NCBI GenBank assembly: GCA_034926865.1
Contig: JAYFQP010000003.1
Coordinates: forward strand, 163,857-227,856
From: RGIG1902 sp034926865
GTDB taxonomy: Bacteria > Bacillota > Clostridia > Oscillospirales > Butyricicoccaceae
Direction of reading: 5' to 3'
DNA length: 64,000 nucleotides
Shown piece after piece: positions 8,067 through 16,514 of the stretch. Each line of letters begins with the position of its first letter. Positions within the stretch are counted from its first letter, which is position 1. The translations under genes and the position numbers were made by a program. The notes beneath the pieces are model-generated. The model saw only the letters and a list, made by a program, of their open reading frames with translations. It was not told the origin of the DNA and did no database searches.

Positions 8067-8573
8067 ATGATTGAAACAAACCGGCTTAAAATCGAGCGTT
8101 TTGCCCCTTCGCATGCACTTATGCTCTCATTGCTTTCCATCGAAGAGCCAAACCGCCGATTCCTCACCAATGAGGTTTTTGAAAATGAATCCAGCGCTCT
8201 TGAGGCCATCCTAAAATTTGAGGCAAACTACGATGGAACATCCGGCCCCTTTGTATACGCCCTGTTAAGGAAAGATGACGGCCTGCTTATAGGGAATATG
8301 GAAGCGGCAATTCTTGAGGATGGACGTTGGGAGGTTGGTTACCATATAGGGGAAAAATATACAGGTCATGGGTATGCCAAAGAAGCCCTGTGCGCTTTCG
8401 TCCCATTTATAGCCAAAAAGCTTTCTCTTAAAGAACTTTGCGGAATCTGTCTTGAAACCAATATTCCTTCCCGAAATGTGCTTGAAAAATGTGGCTTTAA
8501 GCTTGAATACAAGGGTAAGGGAGACTATCTTGATCGTATACAGGACATAAGAAGATATGTAATTGAAACATAA
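8067..8573 (+). CDS. GNAT acetyltransferase, RimJ/RimL-like
   Basis: A 168-residue protein of the RimJ/RimL-type GNAT group. Visible marks are the start IETNRLKIERFAPSHA, the beta-4 strand WEVGYHIGEKYTGHGYAKEAL with the acetyl-CoA pyrophosphate loop, and the late GICLETNIPSRNVLEKCGFK. It would transfer acetyl from acetyl-CoA to an amino group; the acceptor cannot be told. GAGGG stands seven bases before the ATG. It is followed after 15 bases by the ASCH gene and is probably co-transcribed with it. Confidence 0.85.
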   Translation: MIETNRLKIERFAPSHALMLSLLSIEEPNRRFLTNEVFENESSALEAILKFEANYDGTSGPFVYALLRKDDGLLIGNMEAAILEDGRWEVGYHIGEKYTGHGYAKEALCAFVPFIAKKLSLKELCGICLETNIPSRNVLEKCGFKLEYKGKGDYLDRIQDIRRYVIET

Positions 8574-8588
8574 AAAGAGGTATATCTT

Positions 8589-9044
8589 ATGGATATAGAT
8601 GTTTTCTGGCAGGAATTTATTAAAGCAGAGGGGCTTTCCCCTGATACCGAATATATCGAAGCTTTTTGCTTTGACGAAGAAGATAAAGACGAGCATCTTC
8701 TGAGGCTTGTTCTGTCCGGGGTTAAAAGAGCAACATGCAGCAGCCTCAAATATTGGCAGTGGCTTGAAGAACCTCTGCCAATAAGCGGAGAATACAGCAT
8801 TGTCACTGACCGCGAAGGCAACCCCAAGTGCGTCTTCAAAACTATCGATGTTCACGTTTTGCCCTTTAAAGATATGACCTGGGAGATGTGCCGCCGCGAG
8901 GGCGAAGACGAAAGCCTTGAAAGCTGGATAAATAACCATATGAATTATTTCGGCAAAGAGGCAAAAATGCTCCGCTACGAGTTTTCTCCAGATATGACGG
9001 TTGTATTCGAGGATTTCGAAGTAGTATATAAAGCATGCATCTAA
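8589..9044 (+). CDS. ASCH domain protein
   Basis: A 151-residue soluble protein of the ASCH superfamily (a PUA-like RNA-binding beta barrel). Features are FWQEFIKAEGL at the start, the conserved LVLSGVKRATCSSL, SGEYSIVTDREGNPKCVFKT and the late YEFSPDMTVVFEDFEVVY. Family members are thought to bind RNA or modified nucleosides, and some act as amidohydrolases on modified cytidines; which applies here is unknown. AGAGG lies eight bases upstream of the ATG. Second gene of a two-gene unit closed by a terminator. Confidence 0.8.
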   Translation: MDIDVFWQEFIKAEGLSPDTEYIEAFCFDEEDKDEHLLRLVLSGVKRATCSSLKYWQWLEEPLPISGEYSIVTDREGNPKCVFKTIDVHVLPFKDMTWEMCRREGEDESLESWINNHMNYFGKEAKMLRYEFSPDMTVVFEDFEVVYKACI

Positions 9045-9061
9045 ATTTACAGATGATGTTA

Positions 9062-9097
9062 AAAAAAAGCCGGGCATTTAAACGCCCCGGCTTTTTT
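9062..9097 (+). terminator. Bidirectional terminator between convergent genes
   Basis: A stem of A-run, GCCGGGC, eight-base loop and GCCCCGGC (one bulge) is followed by T-runs on both strands. It separates the ASCH gene from the leftward phosphatase-like gene. Confidence 0.85.
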
Positions 9098-9707
9098 ATT
9101 GCTTTATATACGACATATCGCTGAATCTTTCGATTGTTCTTTTTCCTCCGCTATCCTTTTTCATAAAGGTTACGCCACCCGCTTTGCCGCGGAACGAAAA
9201 GCTTTCAAGCGCTTCGGGCTTCATCCGGGCCCACATCGCGGCAAATATGCCCAAGGTCTCTCCATGAGAAACAATAATTGCATTCTCCTCTGATAAAAGG
9301 TTTATCTGCTCAAAAAAAGGAACAAGGCGGCCCCAGACATCACGCACAGATTCCGCATCCCTGAAGCATCTATCATCAATCGTAACCTCTTTGTTTTCTA
9401 TGTTTGCCCGGAGCCATTCGACGCTTTTGCCAACAGCCGCCCCAAGGTTTCGCTCTCGAAGCTCATGACGCAAAATCGGTTTTATACCAAGCTCCCACGC
9501 AATTATGTCTGCCGTATGCCTTGCACGCAAAAGATCGGATGAATATAGAACCCATTTTTCTTTGGATATCTCAAGGGAAAGCTTCTTTGCTATGGTTTTG
9601 GCCTGACATATACCCTCATCTGTGAGATCCCAGTCAGTCCATGAACCTACCATGCCATTTGTGTGGTGCAGTGACTGCGTATGCTGTACCATGATTATCT
9701 GCCTCAT
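9096..9707 (-). CDS. Histidine phosphatase superfamily protein, altered RHG motif
   Basis: A 203-residue protein of the phosphoglycerate mutase-like clan: GSWTDWDLTDEG, LYSSDLLRARHTADII, LRERNLGAAVG and VSHGETLGI are all present. In the N-terminal box, however, the usual RHG is QHT (IIMVQHTQS): the phospho-accepting histidine remains but the phosphate-binding arginine is glutamine, which may lower activity. The second histidine (VSHGE) is intact. Its ATG overlaps the stop of the MATE gene by four bases (ATGA), with GGAGG upstream, so translation should be coupled to the exporter. Confidence 0.75.
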   Translation of the reverse strand: MRQIIMVQHTQSLHHTNGMVGSWTDWDLTDEGICQAKTIAKKLSLEISKEKWVLYSSDLLRARHTADIIAWELGIKPILRHELRERNLGAAVGKSVEWLRANIENKEVTIDDRCFRDAESVRDVWGRLVPFFEQINLLSEENAIIVSHGETLGIFAAMWARMKPEALESFSFRGKAGGVTFMKKDSGGKRTIERFSDMSYIKQ

Positions 9708-11059
9708 GACATCCCCTCCAATACATAATCGGCTGAGTTCTTTTTCAGATACCAAAAATAAGCAAGGCATATGGCTACCGAAACAGCCGAAGCAGCGGGC
9801 GCGGCAAGGCCCATATAGAAAAGGGTATTCACCTTTATCCCTTTCAGTAAATATGACAGCGGCACCCTCACCAAAAACGTAGTGATAAAATTATGCAGCA
9901 TGGTTATCATTGATTTTCCGCATCCACTGAAGTATGAGTTAAAATTGAACACAAAGCATACTATAAGGCAATCTATCGAAAATGACCTAAGGTAAAGCGA
10001 AGCCGCCTGGATAACAGCAGGGTCCTTAGAGAAGATTGCGGCCAAGCTCTGAGGATTAAATTGAGTAAAAACAAAAAATACTGTGCTTATAGCTAAAGAA
10101 TAGGCAATGCTTGTGGACATTGATTTTATGGCCCTGCCAGGTTTTCGGGCTCCTATGTTTTGGGCAACCATAGTGGCTGTGGCCGCAGAAAAAGCGCCTG
10201 CCGGAAGCATGAAAAAAGATATGAGCTTTTCGGTAACACCCACTGCCGCCGAGGCCACAAGCCCGAGTTCGTTTATAATCGCTGTAATAATCAGGAAAGA
10301 CAGGCTTATGAATCCGCTTTGAAATGCAAGCGGAGCTCCAACTTTGAATATATTTCTTAGCGCCTCACGGTCTATCAATACATGCCTTCTGCCGATTTCA
10401 AACGCAAGTCCTTTATATTTTATGTATACTACTGATAATACAAAGCTGAGCGATTGTGCCAGAACAGTTGCCAGAGCCGCTCCGCCGGCTGACCATTCAA
10501 AAACCCCGACAAAAAGAAAATCTGCCGCAATATTTATTATACATGCTATCATTATAAATATCACGGGAGTTTTTGAGTCGCCGCTTCCTCGGAATATACC
10601 GCTGGTCACATTATATCCTATAATAAATGGTATGCCGCACGCGCAGATCATAACATACTGTTTTGTAAGCTCAAAGGCCTCCGAAGGAGCCTTCATCACA
10701 GATACAAGCTGAGACGACAGCAGGAGAACCAGCGGCGTAAGAAATACACCCATTGCAGCAAACGAGACAGCCATTGTACCCACAGCTCTTGCGGCTCCCT
10801 CAGTATTTTTTTCTCCTATTCTTCTGGCAATAAGTACAGTGCCTCCTGTACAAAGCCCCATAACTATGCCGGTAATCATCATAAGTATCTGGCTTCCCAC
10901 AGATACGGCCGAAACGGCTGCTGACCCCGAAAAGCGCCCTACAACAAACATATCCGCCGCCCCGTAAAGAGACTGCAAAAGGCTTGCAAAAAGAAATGGG
11001 ATCCCAAATCTTATAAGCGATATGCCTATATTATCCTCTGTAAGCGAAACAGGCTTCAT
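9704..11059 (-). CDS. MATE family efflux transporter
   Basis: A 451-residue polytopic protein with about twelve membrane helices in two homologous halves, typical of Na+ or H+ driven MATE drug exporters. Diagnostic parts are IRFGIPFLFASLLQSLYGAADMFVVG near the start, the MMITGIVMGLCTGGTVLIARRIG loop, and MLPAGAFSAATATMVAQNIGARKPGRA in the second half. GAGGGGG lies five bases before the ATG at 11059. It is the first large gene after a 250-base leader that carries a short open reading frame and a terminator-like hairpin, so expression is probably controlled by attenuation. The phosphatase-like gene is translationally coupled behind it. Confidence 0.85.
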   Translation of the reverse strand: MKPVSLTEDNIGISLIRFGIPFLFASLLQSLYGAADMFVVGRFSGSAAVSAVSVGSQILMMITGIVMGLCTGGTVLIARRIGEKNTEGAARAVGTMAVSFAAMGVFLTPLVLLLSSQLVSVMKAPSEAFELTKQYVMICACGIPFIIGYNVTSGIFRGSGDSKTPVIFIMIACIINIAADFLFVGVFEWSAGGAALATVLAQSLSFVLSVVYIKYKGLAFEIGRRHVLIDREALRNIFKVGAPLAFQSGFISLSFLIITAIINELGLVASAAVGVTEKLISFFMLPAGAFSAATATMVAQNIGARKPGRAIKSMSTSIAYSLAISTVFFVFTQFNPQSLAAIFSKDPAVIQAASLYLRSFSIDCLIVCFVFNFNSYFSGCGKSMITMLHNFITTFLVRVPLSYLLKGIKVNTLFYMGLAAPAASAVSVAICLAYFWYLKKNSADYVLEGMS

Positions 11060-11180
11060 AAAAACCCCCTCAACATTTGATGCGCCGCGCTTTGCCTATA
11101 TTACTGCCATAGGTTTCCGGCAAAGGCTACTATTTCTGAACTGGATGGCTCCCTGCAGTGCTTGTACATTTCACATACTT

Positions 11181-11264
11181 TTAATAAGATCTTTTATTCA
11201 AACATCTAACAAAGGCAATAAAAAACGGATAAAATGAGGATTGCTCCCCCATCTTATCCGGCAT
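11181..11264 (-). CDS. Putative leader peptide of the MATE operon
   Basis: A 27-codon reading frame in the leader of the MATE gene. It begins with ATG at 11264, eight bases after a strong GGAGG (11273-11277), and encodes MPDKMGEQSSFYPFFIAF followed by nine more residues. The hairpin at 11226-11260 and its T-run lie inside it, so a moving or stalled ribosome would change folding. This arrangement resembles leader-peptide attenuators of antibiotic resistance genes. It is too short to be supported by homology. Confidence 0.5.
   Translation of the reverse strand: MPDKMGEQSSFYPFFIAFVRCLNKRSY
11220..11260 (-). terminator. Attenuator-like terminator in the MATE leader
   Basis: On the minus strand a stem of about 14 pairs with two mismatches (CGGATAA...TTATCCG at its base) is followed by six T. 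It lies between the promoter and the MATE gene, inside the leader reading frame. Confidence 0.65.
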
Positions 11265-11290
11265 TACATGTACCTCCGATGAGCTTGTTT

Positions 11291-11319
11291 ATTTTATTAT
11301 ATTTTGACCAGCTTGTCAA
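11291..11319 (-). promoter_or_regulatory. Promoter of the MATE operon
   Basis: On the minus strand a perfect TTGACA (11314-11319) and TAAAAT (11291-11296) are 17 bases apart. The leader start codon is about 20 bases after the expected transcript start. Confidence 0.75.
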
Positions 11320-11442
11320 TAGCCGGCTGCGGCTGCATGCTGCTACAGCAAATGATGTTTCATAAACAAAAAATACAAAAGGCTGCACGGCATCAGCTTA
11401 AACATACATAATTTTATATTTTTCAGCTTTTGATATAACAAA

Positions 11443-11468
11443 GTTCCCCGCAGGGCCCTGCGGGGAAC
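11443..11468 (-). terminator. Terminator of the heat-shock operon
   Basis: A perfect 26-base palindrome (two 13-base arms) lies 46 bases after the dnaJ stop. The T-rich stretch after it on the minus strand is short. Confidence 0.7.
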
Positions 11469-11514
11469 ATCTATTTAAAACAGGCCTGCGCACATAACCC
11501 GCGCCACCCGCTTT

Positions 11515-12675
11515 TTATTTGTTGAACATATCCTTTACCTTTGCAAAAAAGCCCTTTTTGTCGTCGTAATGCTCATCATCCACAACGTCCTCAAACCTTC
11601 TGAGGATATCCTTCTGATCCTTTGTGAGGTTGCGGGGAACTTCAATATTAACCTTGATATATTGGTCGCCTCTGCCAAGGCCATTCGGTTTCGGTATTCC
11701 ACTGCCTTTTAAACGGAATACGGTTCCGTTCTGTGTTCCCTCCGGCATGGTATACTGAACCTTGCCGTCTATGGTCGGAACAGTAAGCTGCGCACCCAAC
11801 GCTGCCTGAGTGAATGAAATAGGCATTTCAAGCATAACATTCTGCCCGCTGCGCTTAAACAGCTTATGCGACAAAACAGAAACCGTCACATATATATCGC
11901 CTGCCTGACCTCCGTTTTTGCCCGCATTGCCCTGACCTCTTAAGGGTATTGCCTGCCCGTCGTCAATGCCTGCCGGTATCTTGACATTTATCCTGCGCTT
12001 TTTGCGTTCCTGCCCTGTTCCTCCGCAGGTCTCGCATGGCTCCTTAATTACTCTTCCCGTTCCATGACAGTTGCTGCATGGGCCGGCTGATTGAAATACG
12101 CCGAAAGCTGTGCGCTGAGTGGTGCGAACCTGGCCGGTGCCGTGGCATACAGGGCAGGTTTCAGGAGAAGTTCCCTTTTTGGCCCCTGTACCGTCACAGT
12201 CGCTGCAGGCTTCATTGCGCGTAACAGCGATAGTCTTTTCACATCCGAAGGCTGCCTCTTCAAAGGTCAGCTCTATGTTAACCGCGATATCCTGCCCCTT
12301 CTGAGGCCCACTGCGGCGCTGCTGGCCACCAAAGCCGCTTCCGCCGAAGCCGCCGCCAAAGAAGCTGCCGAAAATATCTCCGAGATCTATATCTTCGAAT
12401 CCGCCGAAGCCTCCGCCACCCTGGGCTCCCGCCCCATAAGTGGGGTCGATTCCCGCATGGCCAAACTGGTCATACCTGGCCTTCTTCTCAGAATCTGACA
12501 AGACCTCATAAGCGGCGTTGACCTCTTTCATGGCTGCTTCAGCTGATTTGTCACCCGGATTCAAATCTGGGTGATAGGTTTTTACAAGCTTTCTGTAAGC
12601 TTTCTTTATCTCCTCATCAGATGCGCCGCGGCTTACGCCCAGCACCTCATAGAGGTCACGCCTCTCCTCTGCCAT
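11515..12675 (-). CDS. dnaJ: Chaperone protein DnaJ
   Basis: A 386-residue type I Hsp40. The J domain (1-70) has the HPD motif in YHPDLNPGDK; a Gly/Phe-rich stretch with many GGFGG repeats follows (about 75-120); then come four zinc-finger repeats (CSDCDGTGA, CPVCHGTGQ, CSNCHGTGR, CETCGGTGQ) and the C-terminal substrate-binding domains. It stimulates DnaK ATPase activity and delivers unfolded proteins. It is the last gene of hrcA-grpE-dnaK-dnaJ, with a strong hairpin between it and dnaK that may lower its dose. GGGAG lies nine bases before the ATG. Confidence 0.97.
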   Translation of the reverse strand: MAEERRDLYEVLGVSRGASDEEIKKAYRKLVKTYHPDLNPGDKSAEAAMKEVNAAYEVLSDSEKKARYDQFGHAGIDPTYGAGAQGGGGFGGFEDIDLGDIFGSFFGGGFGGSGFGGQQRRSGPQKGQDIAVNIELTFEEAAFGCEKTIAVTRNEACSDCDGTGAKKGTSPETCPVCHGTGQVRTTQRTAFGVFQSAGPCSNCHGTGRVIKEPCETCGGTGQERKKRRINVKIPAGIDDGQAIPLRGQGNAGKNGGQAGDIYVTVSVLSHKLFKRSGQNVMLEMPISFTQAALGAQLTVPTIDGKVQYTMPEGTQNGTVFRLKGSGIPKPNGLGRGDQYIKVNIEVPRNLTKDQKDILRRFEDVVDDEHYDDKKGFFAKVKDMFNK

Positions 12676-12708
12676 TTATGTTAACTCCCTTAAACGATTG
12701 ATTTCAAA

Positions 12709-12740
12709 GGATTCCTGCCCTCTTTTGAGGGCAGGAATCC
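12709..12740 (-). terminator. Hairpin between dnaK and dnaJ
   Basis: A perfect 14-base-pair stem with a TTTT loop between the dnaK stop and the dnaJ start. Only a short T-run follows on the minus strand, so partial termination or mRNA stabilisation of dnaK is more likely than full termination. Confidence 0.6.
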
Positions 12741-12756
12741 ATGCTTATCCGGTTAA

Positions 12757-14583
12757 TTACTTCTTGTCGTCGTCAACGACTTCATAATCGGCATCCACTG
12801 TTCCGTCTTCGTTCTTGCCGCCCTTATGAGCCTGACCGTCCTGCTGAGGTGCAGCATTAGCATAAAGCTTTTCGGCTATTGAATAGAATCTCTTCGTCAG
12901 CTCTTCGCTGTCAGCTTTGATAGCATCGTAATTATCTGTCTTAAGTGTCTCTTTAAGCTTATTGAGCTGCTCTTCGATAGGCGCCTTTTCCTCGGCTGAT
13001 ACCTTATCGCCAAGATCCTTGAGGCTCTTCTCTGTCTGATATACAAGGTTTTCCGCGTTGTTCTTGGTATCTATCTGCTCTTTGCGTTTTTTATCATCCT
13101 GCGCAAAGCGCTCCGCTTCCTTGACAGCCATATCGATATCATTCTTCGAAAGGTTTGTTGACGATGTAATAGTGATCTTCTGCTCCTTGCCCGTGCCCAG
13201 ATCCTTAGCGGAAACGTTTACGATGCCGTTTGCATCGATATCAAATGCTACCTCTATCTGAGGAACGCCTCTGGGGGCAGATGGGATGCCATCGAGGTGG
13301 AAGCGTCCAAGTGTCTTGTTGCCCTCTGCCATATCACGTTCACCCTGAAGGACATGGATTTCAACAGAAGTCTGCCCATCGGCCGCTGTTGAGAATACCT
13401 GCTTTTTATTTGTAGGAATAGCCGTATTTCTCTCGATAATTTTTGTGCAAACTCCGCCAAGGGTCTCGATTCCGAGCGACAGCGGCGTTACTTCCATAAG
13501 GACGATATCCTTGACTTCGCCGCCGAGAACGCCTGCCTGAATGGCAGCACCCACAGCTACGCACTCATCGGGATTGATGCCCTTGAAGGGCTCCTTGCCC
13601 GTTATTTTCTTTACCGCATCCTGCACGGCGGGAGTTCTTGAAGATCCGCCTACCAAGAGAACCTTGCTGAGATCAGACGCACTGAGCTTTGCATCGGAAA
13701 GCGCCTGACGGACAGGGCCCATTGTTGCTTCGACAAGGTCTCTTGTCAGTTCATCAAACTTGGCCCTTGTAAGAGTCATTTCAAGATGCTTGGGGCCGTT
13801 TGTGTCGGCTGTGATGTAGGGCTGGTTAATGGTAGTGGAGGTCACGCCGGAAAGTTCGATTTTGGCCTTTTCGGCAGCTTCCTTAAGACGCTGCATTGCC
13901 ATTCTGTCGCTCTTAAGATCTACGCCCTGCTCCTTGCGGAACTCAGAGACCATCCAGTTGACTATCCTCTCATCAAAATCATCGCCGCCCAAACGGTTAT
14001 TGCCTGCAGTGGCTTTTACCTCTACCATGCCGTCGCCGATGGAAAGAACAGACACATCGAATGTGCCGCCGCCGAGGTCATATACCATTATGGTCTGATC
14101 CTCTTCCTTTTCTACGCCGTAAGCCAAAGCCGCAGCCGTAGGCTCATTGATTATCCTGAGAACCTCAAGCCCTGCGATCTTGCCGGCATCCTTGGTAGCC
14201 TGGCGCTGAGCATCAGTGAAGTATGCGGGGACTGTGATTACAGCCTGCGTTACCTTAGAGCCCAGATAAGCCTCCGCATCTCCCTTGAGCTTCTGGAGTA
14301 TCATCGCGGAGATTTCCTGAGGCGAGTATTTTTTATCGTCAATAGTAACTGTGTGATCTGTGCCCATTTCTCTCTTAATCGAGATAACTGTTCTCTGAGG
14401 GTTGGTAACTGCCTGCCTTTTTGCAACCTGACCTATCATTCTTTCTCCGGTCTTTGAAAAAGCTACAACCGACGGGGTCGTTCTGGCACCTTCGGCGTTG
14501 GGGATTACTACAGCCTCGCCGCCTTCCATAACGGCTACGCACGAGTTTGTTGTTCCAAGGTCAATGCCTATTATCTTTGACAT
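12757..14583 (-). CDS. dnaK: Chaperone protein DnaK (Hsp70)
   Basis: A 608-residue Hsp70. The ATPase domain opens with KIIGIDLGTTNSCVAVMEGG, and has VYDLGGGTFDVSVL and LVGGSSRTPAVQ; the linker and substrate domain include the KDIVLMEVTPLSLGIETLGG segment, and the lid ends in the acidic tail DADYEVVDDDKK. It folds and protects proteins in the cytosol with GrpE and DnaJ. The ATG at 14583 has AAGGAGG eight bases upstream; the in-frame ATG at 14610 would add nine non-conserved residues. Third gene of the CIRCE-controlled operon. Confidence 0.98.
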   Translation of the reverse strand: MSKIIGIDLGTTNSCVAVMEGGEAVVIPNAEGARTTPSVVAFSKTGERMIGQVAKRQAVTNPQRTVISIKREMGTDHTVTIDDKKYSPQEISAMILQKLKGDAEAYLGSKVTQAVITVPAYFTDAQRQATKDAGKIAGLEVLRIINEPTAAALAYGVEKEEDQTIMVYDLGGGTFDVSVLSIGDGMVEVKATAGNNRLGGDDFDERIVNWMVSEFRKEQGVDLKSDRMAMQRLKEAAEKAKIELSGVTSTTINQPYITADTNGPKHLEMTLTRAKFDELTRDLVEATMGPVRQALSDAKLSASDLSKVLLVGGSSRTPAVQDAVKKITGKEPFKGINPDECVAVGAAIQAGVLGGEVKDIVLMEVTPLSLGIETLGGVCTKIIERNTAIPTNKKQVFSTAADGQTSVEIHVLQGERDMAEGNKTLGRFHLDGIPSAPRGVPQIEVAFDIDANGIVNVSAKDLGTGKEQKITITSSTNLSKNDIDMAVKEAERFAQDDKKRKEQIDTKNNAENLVYQTEKSLKDLGDKVSAEEKAPIEEQLNKLKETLKTDNYDAIKADSEELTKRFYSIAEKLYANAAPQQDGQAHKGGKNEDGTVDADYEVVDDDKK

Positions 14584-14657
14584 AGTTTTATCCTCCTTAA
14601 TACGGATCAATAATTTTTATTATTTTATTAAATTAAAGGCTAAGCCTTATTTACTTA

Positions 14658-15242
14658 CTAATTTGCTACTTTTACCATAGCATGCCTTACAACTCTGTCT
14701 CCGAGAATATAGCCTTTAAGCAGAACCTCGGCTATAACTCCCGAACCAAGCTCATCATCTTCTGTATGCATCACGGCATCGTGCAGGTGCGGATCAAAGC
14801 TGTCTCCACGCTCCGCAAAGGGCTTAATGCCGAATCGATCAAGGCTTTCGCTGCACTGCTTGACTACAAGACCCAAAGACTTTTTGAACTCCTCATTGCT
14901 CTCATGTGCCATCGCTCTCTCCAGCGTGTCGATCACCGGCAAAAAGCCAAGCGCCGTTGAGGCCACATTATCAAGATAAAGACTTTCCCGCTCCTTCTGG
15001 GATCTGGCCCTGAAGTTCTGGTATTCTGCCAGCACCCGTTTATATTTTTCTTCGGTCTCATGAAGCTTTGATGCCAACTCTTCAACCGGTGATGGCGTTT
15101 CCGACGCAGGCGCCTGTTTTTTTGCCTCATCCGGAGATACAGTGCCTTTTATGTCGGCCTCAGTCGATTTGGGCTGAGCACAACCGCAATCTGCCTCATT
15201 TTTAGGTTCGTTTACGGGATTCTTTTCGTCCTTAAGGCTCAT
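14658..15242 (-). CDS. grpE: Nucleotide exchange factor GrpE
   Basis: A 194-residue protein. Residues 1-60 are an acidic, probably disordered segment with an unusual cluster CGCAQ; then comes the long GrpE coiled coil (KLHETEEKYKRVLAEYQNFRARSQKE) and the beta domain with FDPHLHDAVMHTED and VIAEVLLKGYILGDRVVRHAMVKVA. It releases ADP from DnaK. The ATG at 15242 lies six bases after AGGTG and overlaps the end of hrcA by eleven bases, so translation is probably coupled. A GTG at 15251 is an alternative start. Confidence 0.95.
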   Translation of the reverse strand: MSLKDEKNPVNEPKNEADCGCAQPKSTEADIKGTVSPDEAKKQAPASETPSPVEELASKLHETEEKYKRVLAEYQNFRARSQKERESLYLDNVASTALGFLPVIDTLERAMAHESNEEFKKSLGLVVKQCSESLDRFGIKPFAERGDSFDPHLHDAVMHTEDDELGSGVIAEVLLKGYILGDRVVRHAMVKVAN

Positions 15243-16284
15243 TTCTTTCACCTATACCTTTTTCTTTTTTGTGCTGTATATCATTTAACATGCTTACAAA
15301 AGCGGCCAACTGGGCCTTTGCCTTTGCATAGTCCATCCTCGTAGGGGCCACAATACCTATGATGCCCCGGCTGTTTTGATCAAAGCTGTATGTTGTAAAT
15401 ACAAAGCTTGCTTCACTCAAAGCTGGGTCTTCATTTTCAGGGCCTATCCTAATATTAATTTTACCTGGCAGAGCGTTCTGAACAAGCTCTCTCACGCTGC
15501 CGGGATCTGCCATATGATCAAGCAGCTCTCCTGCTTTACGCACATCGTGATATTCCCTGTTCTGCAGCAGCTTTGACGCGCCCTCAAGATAAAGCTCTAC
15601 ATTAAAGCGCTCACAGCGGCTCTCATTTATAAAGCCGAGCACTTCCTGCGCGAGAACTGCAAACGGGGAGTTTTCGCCAAAGCTTTGAGCTATAACGGTA
15701 TTAAGCCTGTCAAGCCGCCCTTCAGCGATAGCCATATTTATAAATCCTGTAAGAGCATGGATGTTATCCGACGGAACAGGCGAAGACAGCTTTATTACTC
15801 TATTGCGGACGGACTTTTCGCATATAAGGACAAGCGCATACAGCATACCGGCAGAATCCATGGGTATCAGCTCGATCTTTCTGACATCCTCGCCAAGATT
15901 CTTTGTTGAAAGCGCAACTGAGGTATGATCTGTAAGCTTTGAAACGACTCTTGAGGCCGCTAAAAGCAAGCTGTCCATATCCCTCATCTTATTTTCCATT
16001 TCCTTGCGCATGCTTTCAAGCTCAAGAGAAGCCATGCGGTATTGATCCATAAGATGATCGACATACAGGCGATAAGCCGTATTTGACGGCACCCTGCCCG
16101 AAGACACATGCTGCTTTTCAAGCAGGCCCATTTCTTCAAGCTCGCTCATTTCATTCCTTATAGTGGCCGAGGAAAGCGGTTTATCAAAGCTTCCGAGAAG
16201 AGTCTTTGATCCAACGGGTTCCGCCGAGCTTATATAGCTTTCGATTATAGTTTTCAGTATCAACTGTTTCCTGTTTGGCAGCAT
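15232..16284 (-). CDS. hrcA: Heat-inducible transcription repressor HrcA
   Basis: A 350-residue repressor. The N-terminal winged helix contains LPNRKQLILKTIIESYI, SAEPVGSKTL and the SATIRNEMSELEEMGLLEKQHVSSGRVPS segment, followed by the HrcA dimer domain ending with GIIGIVAPTRMDYAKA. It binds the CIRCE operator directly upstream and needs GroEL for activity in known systems. The ATG at 16284 has GGGGTG six bases upstream; a GTG at 16302 is possible. First gene of the heat-shock operon. Confidence 0.96.
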   Translation of the reverse strand: MLPNRKQLILKTIIESYISSAEPVGSKTLLGSFDKPLSSATIRNEMSELEEMGLLEKQHVSSGRVPSNTAYRLYVDHLMDQYRMASLELESMRKEMENKMRDMDSLLLAASRVVSKLTDHTSVALSTKNLGEDVRKIELIPMDSAGMLYALVLICEKSVRNRVIKLSSPVPSDNIHALTGFINMAIAEGRLDRLNTVIAQSFGENSPFAVLAQEVLGFINESRCERFNVELYLEGASKLLQNREYHDVRKAGELLDHMADPGSVRELVQNALPGKINIRIGPENEDPALSEASFVFTTYSFDQNSRGIIGIVAPTRMDYAKAKAQLAAFVSMLNDIQHKKEKGIGERNEP

Positions 16285-16305
16285 CCCGTTCACCCCTTTC
16301 ACTGG

Positions 16306-16332
16306 TTAGCACTCTCAACTTGTGAGTGCTAA
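16306..16332 (-). promoter_or_regulatory. CIRCE operator
   Basis: A perfect consensus: TTAGCACTC, nine bases, GAGTGCTAA. It lies between the promoter and the hrcA start and is the known HrcA binding site. Confidence 0.98.
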
Positions 16333-16333
16333 G

Positions 16334-16364
16334 ATTATAGTACCACATTTTTTCCTATTGTCAA
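16334..16364 (-). promoter_or_regulatory. Promoter of the hrcA operon
   Basis: On the minus strand TTGACA (16359-16364) is followed by TACTAT after 16 bases or TATAAT (16334-16339) after 19. A perfect seven-base inverted repeat, CCTATTG-T-CAATAGG (16354-16368), covers the -35 box. Confidence 0.7.
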
Positions 16365-16467
16365 TAGGATACACAGAAAAAGTATGAATTTTTTGGTAAC
16401 ATTGTACACATGTAGCTATTTGCAATAGCAAAGGCGAAATGCTAAACTATAATTAATAATTATTAAA

Positions 16468-16476
16468 TGATATAAT
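16468..16476 (+). promoter_or_regulatory. Extended -10 promoter for the HD gene
   Basis: TGATATAAT is an extended -10 element 38 bases before the start at 16515; the surroundings are AT-rich and no good -35 is seen. Confidence 0.45.
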
Positions 16477-16514
16477 AAAAAAATACACCAATAGTATTTG
16501 ACTTTGGAGGTCAT

